DNA of 64,000 bases from Protopterus annectens (taxonomy: Eukaryota > Chordata > Ceratodontiformes > Protopteridae): the NCBI RefSeq assembly GCF_019279795.1, contig NC_056750.1, positions 827,268,501 to 827,332,500 on the forward strand. Reading direction: 5' to 3'. This document shows positions 46,336-58,276 of the stretch, in pieces (within the stretch, counting starts at the first letter, position 1; each line of letters opens with the position of its first letter). A program made the translations under genes and the position numbers. The notes below the pieces were generated by a model. It was not told the DNA's origin and did not search any database. It was given only the letters and a program-made list of their open reading frames with translations.

Positions 46336-46510
46336 AGCTGTAAGTCCTCTAGTTTATGTTCAGAGCCTTCCTGCCCAATCCATGCACTCTCTGCTGACTT
46401 TCTTTTAGACTTCATATAGCAGCTTTCTCCTTCTTTCCTCCTCTAGCTGCATGCAGTATTTAAACTGCAGTTTGTCCAGTGCAATGTGGGGTGAATGTGG
46501 AGCGAATGCA
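46336..46510. repeat. 175-bp segment repeated from 36,399-36,573
   Basis: Right-hand part of the duplication, about 97% identical by eye. It encodes the same minus-strand LINE words (KSKRKSAESAWIGQEG). Confidence 0.92.
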
Positions 46511-46571
46511 TTACCACTTTGTTTTTTAAGTCTATTCCCATGTCAGTGCACCTCATCTTTTTGTTTGCTGC

Positions 46572-46712
46572 TTATAGGTTAATAGATTGGTGCAAGGCTA
46601 TCTGCCCTCATGGGTCATTTTAACACTTGCCAATTTCCCTTAAGGTGAGAATCAAACCATGCACCTTGTGTCTGTGAAGTAAATACCTTAAGCATTAAGC
46701 CAACCACCTGCT
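46572..46712 (-). mobile_element. tRNA SINE with CR1-like tail, copy 1
   Basis: On the minus strand: a GTGG-TTGGCTTAATGC A-box-like start, a B-box-like GGTTTGATTCTC and a body ending near AAAATGACCCATGAGGGCAG. The tail ATAGCC..GCACC..TCTATTAACC is degraded. It belongs with the two better copies at 50.85 and 51.45 kb. Confidence 0.65.
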
Positions 46713-47339
46713 GCCACTGCTCTTGTCCTTTACTTCTGATAGTCCAGCCCAAGTGTTGTCATCATCTGCAGACTCGTTTATTACTCTGCTGACATCAGTT
46801 CCACTCCCCAGCTGATCCTTCACACCAGGGTTGGTATAAGCTATGTTCAGTGCTTTACATTTGTTTGCATTAAACCTAAGCTGACACTTTCCTGCCCACT
46901 CTTCTTTCCTTGGATAGTACCTTCTCCAAATTCACTACAGAAAGTGCTTACTGCCAGATCTTTTCATTAAACTAAACACTAAATCATCCTAAGACATGAA
47001 TGACTTGATTGAAACCCTGTGTTTAAATTAAAAGTCATTTCAAGTCCCCACCTTTATTTACTTACTTACTTCCAAAATGACTCTCCTTCTGTCCCTTCTA
47101 GGTTGACAATGTTCAAGCAGAGTACATATTTTCATAAATGGAATGTAAATGTCTCCACCCATTTAGATAATAATGTATTTGTTTAGCATGCCGCAGCTGA
47201 TCAGGAATGAGCATGCATTAATCTGTGGACTAAATTTTTGTCTTTAAATTGTGGTTTACCCCTTTTTTAACATTTGTGATACTGCATGGAGACTGATAAC
47301 TACCTTCAGTTCAGCAAGTATGAAACGTTTTGTTATAAA
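46713..47339. other. Unassigned sequence
   Basis: No gene or repeat family recognised. ORFs are short and motif-free. The 39-bp minisatellite begins at the right edge. Confidence 0.4.
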
Positions 47340-48725
47340 ACTGTGTGATATATGCATATATTGTCTTATCACTGTAACACTGTGTGATATATGCACATAT
47401 TGTCTTATCACTGTAATACTGCGTGATATATGCACATATTGTCTTATCACTGTAACACTGCATGATATATGCACATATTGCCTTATCACTGTAACACTGC
47501 GTGATATATACACATATTGCCTTATCACTGTAACACTGTGTGATATATGAACATATCGTCTTATCACTGTAACACTGTGTGATATATGCACATATTATCT
47601 TATCACTGTAACACTGTGTGATATATGCACATATTGTCTTATCACTGTAACACTGCGTGATATATGCACATATTGTCTTATTACTGTAACACTGTGTGAT
47701 ATATGAACATATTGTCTTATCACTGTAACACTACGTGATATATGCACATATGTGATATATGCACATATTGTCTTATCACTGTAACACTATGTGATATATG
47801 CACATATCGTCTTATCACTGTAACACTGTGTGATATATGCACATATTGTCTTATCACTATAATACTGCGTGATATATGCACATATTGTCTTATCACTGTA
47901 ACACTGCGTGATATATGCACATATTGCCTTATCACTGTAACACTGCGTGATATATGCACATATTGTCTTATCACTGTAACACTATGTGATATATGCACAT
48001 ATCATCTTATCACTGTAACACTGCGTGATATATGCACATATTGTCTTATCACTGTAACACTGTGTGATATATGCACATATTGTCTTATCACTGTAACACT
48101 GTGTGATATATGCACATATTGTCTTATCACTATAATACTGCGTGATATATGCACATATTGTATTATCACTGTAACACTGCGTGATATATGCACATATTGC
48201 CTTATCACTGCAACACTGCGTGATATATGCACATATTATCTTATCACTGTAACACTGTGTGATATATGAACATATTGTCTTATCACTGTAACACTGTGTG
48301 ATATATGAACATATTGTCTTATCACTGTAACACTATGTGATATATGCACATATGTGATATATGCACATATTGTCTTATCCCTGTAACACTGTGTGATATG
48401 TGCACATATTGTCTTATCACTGTAACACTGCGTGATATATAAACATATTGGCTTGTTACCATAACACTGTGTAATATATGAACATATTGTCTTATCACTG
48501 TAACACTGTGTGATATATGCACATATTGTTTTATCTCTGTAACACTGCGTGATATATGCACATACTGCCTTATCACTGTAACACTGCGTGATATATGCAC
48601 ATATTGCCTTATCACTGTAACACTGCGTGATATATGCACATATTGTCTTATCACTGCAACACTGCATGATATATGCACATATTGTCTTGCCACCATAACA
48701 CTGGATAATATATGTACATATCCTC
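47340..48725. repeat. 39-bp minisatellite, about 35 copies
   Basis: Units read ACTGYGTGATATATGCACAT then ATTGTCTTATCACTGTAAC. The 39-bp unit keeps frames open on both strands (TLCDICTYCLITV on plus, HISHSVTVIRQYV on minus), giving ORFs up to 175 codons that are not evidence of a gene. Two places (47,745 and 48,350) carry the same shortened junction CACATATGTGATATATGCAC, indicating that a block of about 600 bp was duplicated. Units near the right end are more diverged. Confidence 0.94.
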
Positions 48726-49345
48726 TAGACAGCATTTAACTAAATATACACATCATTCAGTTAAATGGGAGGCATCGATCAATTTACCACGTGCTCATTT
48801 CTAATAGCAGAAAAGACTTTATCGATTGATCTACTTATTACTGCTGTCCTTTGCTCTCAATACCAGCAATGATATATTTACTTATATATGATCATGTGTG
48901 CCAGTCTGTAACAATGAAGCTTTACGTCTAGTGCTAGCTTCTGATATATTCTGTATATTGACTAGGATGCGTCATTCATTTGGACCGCATAGTTACTTTA
49001 TCAAGAGCAGAAATCATTTAGGACTTTAGATATTCAGTTTCTGTGGCACTAAGTGTGTCTGGCTGGTAAATTAAATATCCCTTGTCTAACACTCCCTTCA
49101 TTTTAATAATAATAATTATATAATCATTTAATTACAGTAGCTCTTAAACTGTATCACAAATATTTTTATAAATAAAAAGTAATCAACTGTGTTAAACTGT
49201 GGCCTGATGCAGTAGCTATTTCCTTTCTTTTAAAATAGATTGCTTGTTTTTTTTTTTTTGTTTTGTTTTTTTTTATCAAATAAGCATCCCCTAATGGAAT
49301 TTGAGTTTGGCTGGCAGTGAGCCCATAGAAAGAAAAGACAGACAG
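48726..49345. other. Unassigned AT-rich sequence
   Basis: Nothing recognised apart from T-rich tracts near 49,245-49,275. It separates two large minisatellites. Confidence 0.4.
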
Positions 49346-50735
49346 TGGAATGGTGTATTTGTAAAGTCACATGTAGCTCCACAGCGTTATTCCAGCAGCT
49401 CAATGGAATGGTGTATTTGTAAAGTCACATGTAGCTCCACAGCGTTATTCCAGCAGCTCAATGGAATGGTGTATTTGTAAAGTCACATGTAGCTCCACAG
49501 CGTTATTCCAGCAGCTCAATGGAATGGTGTATTTGTAAAGTCACATATAATGCCACAGCGTTATTCCAGCAGCTCAATGGAATGGTGTATTTGTAAAGTC
49601 ACATGTAGCTCCACAGCATTATTCCAGCAGCTCAATGGAATGGTGTATTTGTAAAGTCACATGTAGCTCCACAGCGTTATTCCAGTAGCTCAATGGAATG
49701 GTGTATTTGTAAAGTCACATGTAGCTCCACAGCGTTATTCCAGTAGCTCAATGGAATGGTGTATTTGTAAAGTCACATGTAGCTCCACAGCATTATTCCA
49801 GCAGCCCAATGGAATGGTGTATTTGTAAAGTCACATGTAGCTCCACAGCGTTATTCCAGCAGCTCAATGGAATGGTGTATTTGTAAAGTCACATGTAGCT
49901 CCACAGCGTTATTCCAGTAGCTCAATGGAATGGTGTATTTGTAAAGTCACATGTAGCTCCACAGCATTATTCCAGCAGCCCAATGGAATGGTGTATTTGT
50001 AAAGTCACATGTAGCTCCACAGCGTTATTCCAGTAGCTCAATGGAATGGTGTATTTGTAAAGTCACATGTAGCTCCACAGCATTATTCCAGCAGCTCAAT
50101 GGAATGGTGTATTTGTAAAGTCACATGTAGCTCCACAGCGTTATTCCAGTAGCTCAATGGAATGGTGTATTTGTAAAGTCACATGTAGCTCCACAGCATT
50201 ATTCCAGCAGCTCAATGGAATGGTGTATTTGTAAAGTCACATGTAGCGCCACAGCATTATTCCAGCAGCTCAATGGAATGGTGTATTTGTAAAGTCACAT
50301 ATAACGCCACAGCGTTATTCCAGCAGCTCAATGGAATGGTGTATTTGTAAAGTCACATGTAGCTCCACAGCATTATTCCAGTAGCTCAATGGAATGGTGT
50401 ATTTGTAAAGTCACATATAACGCCACAGCGTTATTCCAGCAGCTCAATGGAATGGTGTATTTGTAAAGTCACATGTAGCTCCACAGCGTTATTCCAGCAG
50501 CTCAATGGAATGGTGTATTTGTAAAGTCACATGTAGCTCCACAGCATTATTCCAGCAGCTCAATGGAATGGTGTATTTGTAAAGTCACATGTAGCTCCAC
50601 AGCGTTATTCCAGTAGCTCAATGGAATGGTGTATTTGTAAAGTCACATGTAGCTCCACAGCGTTATTCCAGCAGCTCAATGGAATGGTGTATTTGTAAAG
50701 TCACATATAATGCCACAGAGTTATTCCAGCAGCTG
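49346..50735. repeat. 58-bp minisatellite, about 24 copies
   Basis: Units read TCAATGGAATGGTGTATTTG, TAAAGTCACATGTAGCTCC and ACAGCGTTATTCCAGCAGC. Counting gives 58 bp, and 1.39 kb fits 24 units. Few variant sites (GCGTT/GCATT, CAGCAG/CAGTAG, TGTAGCTCC/TATAACGCC) recur in a patterned order, implying block duplications. Units are almost identical otherwise, so the array is recent or well homogenised. Confidence 0.95.
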
Positions 50736-50844
50736 GTGGTCAGACAACACTGTACGTGACATATAGTATAAGAAGCAGTGTGGTATCTATAATATGCCGA
50801 TTATGGGTAAAATATGCATTAAAGGAAAAACATAGTCATTATGT

Positions 50845-50980
50845 AGGATTATAGGTAAGTACTAGGCTAGCAGCCCTAACTGGTCATTTTAAGCCTAGCA
50901 GATTTCCCATCGAAAGTGAAACTCAAACCCTGTGCCTTTTGTCTGTGAGGTAAACAGCAAAATCATTATATCAACCCTCA
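50845..50980 (-). mobile_element. tRNA SINE with CR1-like tail, copy 2
   Basis: On the minus strand the head has GGTTGATATAATGATTTTGC (A-box region) and GGTTTGAGTTTC (B-box-like). The 3' part reads GCTAGGCTTAAAATGACCAG, TTAGGGCTGCTAGCCTAGTA and CTTACCTATAATCC. The latter half matches the 3' UTR of the CR1-like LINEs. Confidence 0.75.
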
Positions 50981-50999
50981 AAAACAAATCAAGCTTCCT

Positions 51000-51450
51000 G
51001 GTGTGGAAATAGGACCCACAAGCTTCTGCACCAAAGGTGAGCATGCTACCAACCAGATGTTGTCTCATTCGGATAAGGTATAACCTTTCTGGATACCCAT
51101 CAGTGGTGTCTTTCTTCTTTTAAATTTGGTGAATTCCCAAGAGAAGAAAACCTTTCCTTCCAGTTCTCTTATAATGACATTTGAAACAAATAAGGTGACC
51201 TAGACTTTTCTGGTTATACCAATGTCCTAGGGTTGAACCCTCTAACTAGCAACCTCATCCACTTTATGACTTTGTTTTATCAACACCACTGGTACAATTG
51301 GTAGAAAAGTTTTAATTCACCATGTGGCATAAATAGTGAATCTGACATTTTAAACCATGTTCCATATAGTAAAAGATTACATATGATTCAGACTTTGCGT
51401 AGTTTCAGCATGTAGATATTTTCCAGTTCTGTCCATGTCTACTTCAGTCA
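51000..51450. other. Unassigned sequence
   Basis: No repeat or coding feature recognised in about 450 bp between two SINE copies. Confidence 0.4.
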
Positions 51451-51590
51451 ATAGGTTCATAGGTTCATAGATTAATACTAGGCTAACTGCCCTTGCGAGC
51501 CATTTTTAAACCTAGTCAATTATCCCTTGTGAGACTCAAACCTTGTACCTTGTGTTTGTAAGGCAAACACCTTAACCATTAGGCCACCCT
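51451..51590 (-). mobile_element. tRNA SINE with CR1-like tail, copy 3 (best)
   Basis: On the minus strand: GGGTGGCCTAATGGTTAAGG (A box TGGCCTAATGG), GGTTTGAGTCTC (B box, close to GGTTCGANTCC), then GACTAGGTTTAAAAATGGC, AAGGGCAGTTAGCCTAGTA and TCTATGAACCTATGAACC. The 140-bp size and Pol III boxes identify a tRNA-derived SINE. The 3' 70 bp equal the CR1-like LINE 3' end at 31.38-31.42 kb in wording and spacing. Confidence 0.85.
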
Positions 51591-52024
51591 CGTGAATGCA
51601 CCAATCAGTTATTGTTTTATTTATAAAATATCTATAACTTGCCTTTCCAAATTGTTTGAAATGTTGTCTAACATTAAACAAAACATTGAGATAAATAAGT
51701 ACAAAATAACTTCAAAGAGGAAAGGTAGGCTTGCCTACTTATCATGGTTAAAGGTAACAGTTCCAGTTACTTGGACCTTATACAGTTGCCTACAATAAAC
51801 AAACATAGTTAATATGTTCATAGGTTCATAGATTTGTACTAGGCTAAAGATCACCCAGGTCATTACAAGCCCAGCCATGCAACCCAACCCAGTTTAGTCC
51901 TAGAGTTCCTTTGACACCTATAAGGTGGAGTATTTTAGTAAAGAGGTAGCTAACGGTTTTGTGTGTGTGTGTAGGGGGGGTATGCTAGTTGGGGATTAAT
52001 TTTGTTACTTTTGACTTCTGTCCA

Positions 52025-53626
52025 TCAGAGACATGGGGGCCAAACCAGGAGTAAACTGTGATTTCTCATCCAATGATCAAGATTTCTTTTGAATAGAGTC
52101 AGGGATGAACTCTGCTTCACGTAGGTGGGGAACTTATTCCATAGTGCAGGAATCCTTTGAAACACATATTGGTCCCTCCAGCAGGTTCTACTGTTTCTGG
52201 TGCTATTTGTCTTGAGGATGTGCAAGAAATCTATCAGAGCTAGATCTGAGGATGCCTTATATGCAAGGCACAGATTGCCTCTCAGTAACCTGTAGGAGAC
52301 CAAGTACAGAGATACAACCTTAAGGCAATCTGTGTAGGACACGGCATTCATACCCTGGATTCACCTGGTGAGGAACCTTTGAAGGTATTCCAACTGGTGC
52401 AAGTGCCTGGTTAGGTGCATGCCAAAGGGGGTAATGTACTCAATGATGGGTATGATAAAGGGTGAGTAGAGGGGTAGAGGGGTACTATTACTTCTTTAGA
52501 CCTGGATGCCATACCCTTGCTTATGAGTTGAGTGACATAGAATGATTTTCTTACTGTCTTGGCTGTGTGATGGTCAAATGCCAGATTACTGTCTACATAT
52601 GTTCCCAGATCCCTAACTATTGGGTCAACTCTTATGGCTGTTTTATCAATGAAGTAATCAGCTTGGGTGGATGATTTTCCACTGGGCACATAATGCATTT
52701 ATTTGCATTTTAATCTGTGGCTTTTGCATCAGTCATTTCTTTACATTAAACCCTCTTCTAGGATGTTGGTGTTGAATGGGGAATCTATGATAGCTTCCAG
52801 TTTACAGTCGTCTGCAAACTTGGTATGCCAGAGACCCTGACTTCTGAGAAGTAGATGCTAAACAGGAGTGGGCCCAACACAAAGCCCTGGAGTAATCCAC
52901 TGGTGACAGGTCTATTGGTGGAGGTGGTCTCACCAATCCTGACTTCTTGGGCCCTATCTGTGAGGCAGCTGGCAATCCAGTGAGCTATGTAAAGATTTAT
53001 GCCTAGTTCTAAGAGTTTGTCAACAATACCTGAGTGGGGTATTCTATTGAATGCCTTGGCCAAGTCAAGGTAGGCGGTACACACCATTTTCTCCCTCATC
53101 CATAGCCATGCTAGGTTAAGTAGTCAAGACCTTCCCTTAACAAAGCCAAACAGGGATGGGTCCAGTGTCTATATGTTGACAATGCCCTTCTTGATCACTT
53201 CCATGACAATTCATTCCATGGCTTTGCATATTTGACTTATCAGCCTAATGGGTCTGTAGTTCCTGAAATCAATTGATGGTCCACCCTTATGAAGAGGGAT
53301 GACTGTTGCAGCCGCCATTCACCTGGCATGTAACCTGTCTTCCGGCTGAGGTTGAAGAGTGCCTCAAGTGGTCCTGCTAGGTCATGTTTTGAGCTATTTA
53401 GGATGCGACCAGGGACATTGTTGGGGCCCATTGAAACAGTATTCTTTTGCCTTAGCATGCACCTCCAGGACATGCTCCCTGTTGATATTTGAGCAGGAAG
53501 GGATTTCACAGGGGGTAGTGGAGGGAGTGAGAGGTGAAGACTACCAGCCAGTAGATTTGCTATGTCACCCTCTTCAGTAAAGGTTGTGTCATTTACCACC
53601 AGTACTACTTTTAAGGTTCCTGACAT
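52025..53626 (-). pseudogene. LINE ORF2 reverse transcriptase region
   Basis: Pieces in several frames. From N to C: NTVSMGPNNVPGRIL, TAYLDLAKAFNRIPHSGIVD (motif A; N where the relatives have D), NLYIAHWIASCLTDRAQEVR, PVTSGLLQGFVLGPLLFSIY (motif B), TKFADDCKLEAIID (motif C) and IVRDLGTYVDSNLAFDHH. Then TVRKSFYVTQLISKGMASRS, KEVIVPLYP, VSYRLLRGNLCLAYKASSDL and SRTCWRDQYVFQRIPALWNK. The order and wording parallel the plus-strand copy at 23.6-25.2 kb. Frame changes and stops make it inactive. Confidence 0.85.
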
Positions 53627-54099
53627 AGCTGAAGAAGGTCTTGTGATTGTCCTTAGCCTGGGAGGCTATCCTGATCTTGTAACTGGCCTTGTTGGACTTA
53701 GTTAGACCTTTTAGTTTCTTGTTTAGTTGAATCAGAGAGCTCTTGTCTCTGTAAGTGTTGCTCTTTCTGATTTTGGTAATGGCTTTTTTCCTTTTGTTAT
53801 ATACCCTATTAAGGTAAGCATGCCACCAGTGGGGTCAGTTTTCGGTGTTAGATCTGAGCTTACTTCTGGTAGGTACTGCAGCCCCAGTGCAGCCACTTCC
53901 ATGTTTGAGTAGGATTTCTGTCAATAATTCTGCACAGGGAGCTGTGTTCTCAGGGTTTGGGGTAACCATAAATTTTGCCAAACTGTCACTTAATAGGATG
54001 TCGTTTGCTTTAGAATAGTTCCTAACTGTTATATGATTAATTGGGTTTTCTGGGTTGATTTTTATTTTTGAGGGAGACATCTTTGTGGTCCAACTTCAC

Positions 54100-54869
54100 C
54101 AATGAAGATGTGACACGGTGGGGGGGGGGGGGTTATGCAATGCTCTCCCATGTTGTTGAGTACTAAGTCTAATATGTTTGATCCTCTAGTTGGATACTGC
54201 ACTATCTAGTCCAGGGTGTTTGTGTTGACAAAATCCAGGAAACACTGTGCCTGTGAGTTAGAAGCAGTGTACATTTTACAGTCTATAGAGTGAATAGGGC
54301 ATTTGGTTATAAGGCATTTGGTTGGATGGTGAGTGCCTTTAGTAGGTCTAGGTAAGAGTTGTGAGTTTCTTGGGTCATAGAGATAGTGACCAGTCGCTGG
54401 CCAGCACATATGTGTAGAGAGCCTTGTCTATGGAGACTTGGGTGTGTATGAACTTCGGGGCATCATTCTGTTTAACCAACTTAGAGTTGTATTTGCTGCT
54501 AATGTAGATTGAGACATCAAAAGCTTTAGGCCTGTCTTTGCTGCTGTTGGTCTAAATGTGTGGAAGACACTGCAGCCTTCCATTGCAGGAATACTTTCTG
54601 CGGCTTTAAACCAAGTCTCGGTAACACACAGGAGTCTACATTCTCCAGAGTGAGGAGAGTTTGTAAAGTGTGGACTTTCTTGTTTAGGCTTCTAGCATTG
54701 AGCAGTAACACCTTAAGGTTGCTTTGAGGTTTGTTTGTTATGTTGATAGCTTTGCCATTTTGACATTGTCTGATAATGCTGTAAGGGAATGGATAAAGTT
54801 TCAACCAATATCTGAAAGACCAGAGGGGAACAGGTGCAGACCGTCCTTGCCAAAGCAAAGTGGCCTATT

Positions 54870-54870
<1 letters not shown>
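54100..54870 (-). pseudogene. LINE ORF2 endonuclease domain (degraded)
   Basis: Readable pieces are VLLLNARSLNKKVHTLQTLL, VTETWFKAAESIPAMEG, FHTFRPTAA, YDPRNSQLL, SQAQCFLDFVNTNTLD, and LVKLDHKDVSLK in place of SDHK. A G14 tract (54,119-54,132) lies inside it. The catalytic GDFN block is not readable. Same domain order as the other CR1-like copies. Confidence 0.7.
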
Positions 54871-55935
<1,065 letters not shown>

Positions 55936-55990
55936 ACAGAAACATTAGGAAATTACAAATCCATGTTATCAGGACCTGTATTAGGGTTGA

Positions 55991-56309
55991 GTTATTATGG
56001 TTTTGGATCTTGATTTTACAATGGTCACCTAAGCAGTGTCTAGGATGAAGGCTAAATGTTAGATAGTGCTATGATCTTAGTGCTGTTTGGTGCACTAACT
56101 AGCTGCCCTAAGCTTAGCTCCATGCATGGCCTTTCTGTGATACAGGTTAAAGTCCTATGTACTAGCTTTATAGGTTTGCTACTATACAGGGTCCTGCTAA
56201 CCACCACTGAGCTGGACTCAGCTCTGTGAAAATGCAACTAATTTATAGCAGGCAGAAAAAAGCTGAAAACTAACTCCTTTGCCATCTAGCCAATAAATAA
56301 CTTGCACTT
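55991..56309. other. Unassigned sequence
   Basis: No feature recognised; it may include the LINE 5' UTR. Confidence 0.35.
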
Positions 56310-57100
56310 TTAGCTCCCTGGAGTGCCGTCCAACTCAGATAAACCAGGTAAATACCCTCTGCCACAAGAAGGATGATCCTGGAACTTCTTAATGTAAAAG
56401 TACAGCAAAAGTAACGCTCAAGTGCAGATTAACACCTAACTAAGTTCATAGAAAGCCCTCTGGCTGATGAAATAGTCTCCCTTTAAGCCATACTGTGTTT
56501 CCCAACTCTGACTGATACGGCTACCTTTCTACTACAACTAGAATAGCTGTCCCAGTCTCTAAAAATACGCTTTGGTTAGCCAAAAGTGAAAATATACCAA
56601 ATAGCTGCAACAAGTAATTGTCACTTTAAGGCCCTTGTGTGTCTCTCAAATTGGACAGACCAGTCTACCTTTCTACACCCACTAGAACTGCAGTCCCAAC
56701 CTTCATAATGTAAAACACACTTTAGTTAGCCAAAAGTTTAAAGGTATTGGAAACAAATCATTTAACAAGCTACAACTAATTCTCACATTAAGCCTCCCTG
56801 TGCATTTTCCAGCGTAGACTGACCAGGCTAGTTTACTACTGCCACAACAGTAGCAGTCCCAGTCTTCTTAATGCAAAACACACACTTTGGTTAGCTAAAA
56901 GTGAAAAGATAACAACTAGCTACAACAAGTAATTCAAGCCCTCTTGTGTATGTCCAAACTTGGATAGGCCAAGCTACCTATCTACTGCCTGAAGGATAGC
57001 AGTCCCTGTTTTCTTAATGGAAAAACACAATTTAGTTAGCCAAAGAGAAAAGGTACCAGAAAGAAGTCTAACAACTAACTACAAGTAACTGTAAGGTGAT
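56310..57100. repeat. Degenerate tandem repeat, period about 140-175 bp, about 5 units
   Basis: ACTTTRGTTAGCYAAAAGT recurs near 56,570, 56,710, 56,883 and 57,030. Each time it is preceded by GCAGTCCCAGTCTTCTTAAT-like and CTACCTTTCTACT-like words, and followed by CTACAACAAGTAATT. Spacing varies from 140 to 173 bp because of indels. An older, decayed array compared with the minisatellites. No coding potential. Confidence 0.7.
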
Positions 57101-57927
57101 TCAGAGGCAGACTAGCCATGAAGCAACATACACTTCAAGGCAATTTCAAAGTACACTAACAGTCTAAGGGGAGGACCTTCCCAGTTTTTTCTTTCAGTAA
57201 CCAGTAAGACAAGCAGAGGAGCTTAGGCTGGGAGGGGCCTCTAGTGCCAGGTATTCAGAAGATGAGACTGGGAGGAGCTTCCAAGGCCAAATATACAGAA
57301 TGGGCAGGCAGCTCAAAAGCATCTAAGTATAAAAGCATAACAGGAATAGGCAGAGTGGGAGGGAAACAAATTTAGCAAAACATCCAGGCCCAGCACACAA
57401 TCCAGATAGTAATGCAGGCTATAAAAATGCATTAAATTAATAGTTTTAACTTCAGATAAAGAGCAAACAACACACAAAACTGATTTAAATAGTAAGATAA
57501 GTGCAATTATAAATGTAGTTTAAATGTACTTCTTTGGATACAAAATGCTGTCCAAATGCCTTGTTATCAAGCTGCCAAGTTCCTAGAAGTCCCAGGACTG
57601 AGATGGCAGACTGCTTGTGTGATGTAAAATAACAAGGAGGGAGGGGTTAATTACCAAAGGGTCTAGTTGCAACTAGCTACAACAAATTCAGAAAAACACC
57701 TAGGTCCAGCACATTAACCAAAAAGCAATGCAGACTATAATAATATACTTTGTGCTGCATGCAAATCTGTGAAAGTTGTCCATATATACACCCCCCGAGT
57801 TTGCTTCTAAACTTCTTGATGACATCATTAACTGGATGACATCTCATTTTAGAGAACAACTACTTATAATAGGAGATCTTAATGGAGAAAGGACTTTGTA
57901 TCATGGCTACGTTTACTGTGCTGTGAT
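57101..57927. other. Unassigned sequence
   Basis: No gene or known repeat recognised. TTTGTTGTAGC-type fragments (57,665-57,690) resemble words of the preceding degenerate repeat, so part may belong to it. Confidence 0.35.
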
Positions 57928-58276
57928 CTGCTAAATCTACCATGGTGCTACATCTACCATGGTGCTATATCTATTATGGTGCTACATCTACCGTGGTGCT
58001 ACATCTACCATGGTGCTGCATCTATGATGGTGCTACATCTACCGTGTGCTACATCTACCATGGTGCTATATCTATCATGGTGCTACATCTACCATGGTGC
58101 TAAATCTACCGTGGTGCTACATCTGCCATGGTGCTACATCTACAATGGTGCTATATCTATCATGGTGCTACATCTTCCATGGTGCTACATCTACCATGGT
58201 GCTACATCTTCCATGGTGCTACATCTACCATGGTGATATAGCTACATCTATAATGGTGCTACATCTACCATGGTTT
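57928..58276. repeat. 17-bp minisatellite, about 20 copies
   Basis: Unit CCATGGTGCTACATCTA, 17 bp, with variants TTATGG, CTATATC and TCTTCC. The CCATGG core is palindromic in most units. One 16-bp unit occurs at 58,035-58,060. Confidence 0.93.

Noticed and set aside
36133-46510. The 175-bp repeats at 36.4 and 46.3 kb as Penelope-type terminal repeats
   Set aside because: They flank the plus-strand Penelope pieces, but they encode a LINE C-terminus and belong with the duplicated segment, so duplication explains them better.
47742-48269. 175-residue cysteine-rich repeat ORF (CDICTYCLITV units)
   Set aside because: By-product of a 39-bp minisatellite; the opposite strand is also open and no start or splice context exists.
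47340-50735. CRISPR array
   Set aside because: Units are contiguous tandem repeats without unique spacers, in a eukaryotic context.
54119-54132. G14 run as a G-quadruplex regulatory element
   Set aside because: It lies within a decayed LINE endonuclease and looks like a homopolymer expansion; no regulatory context.
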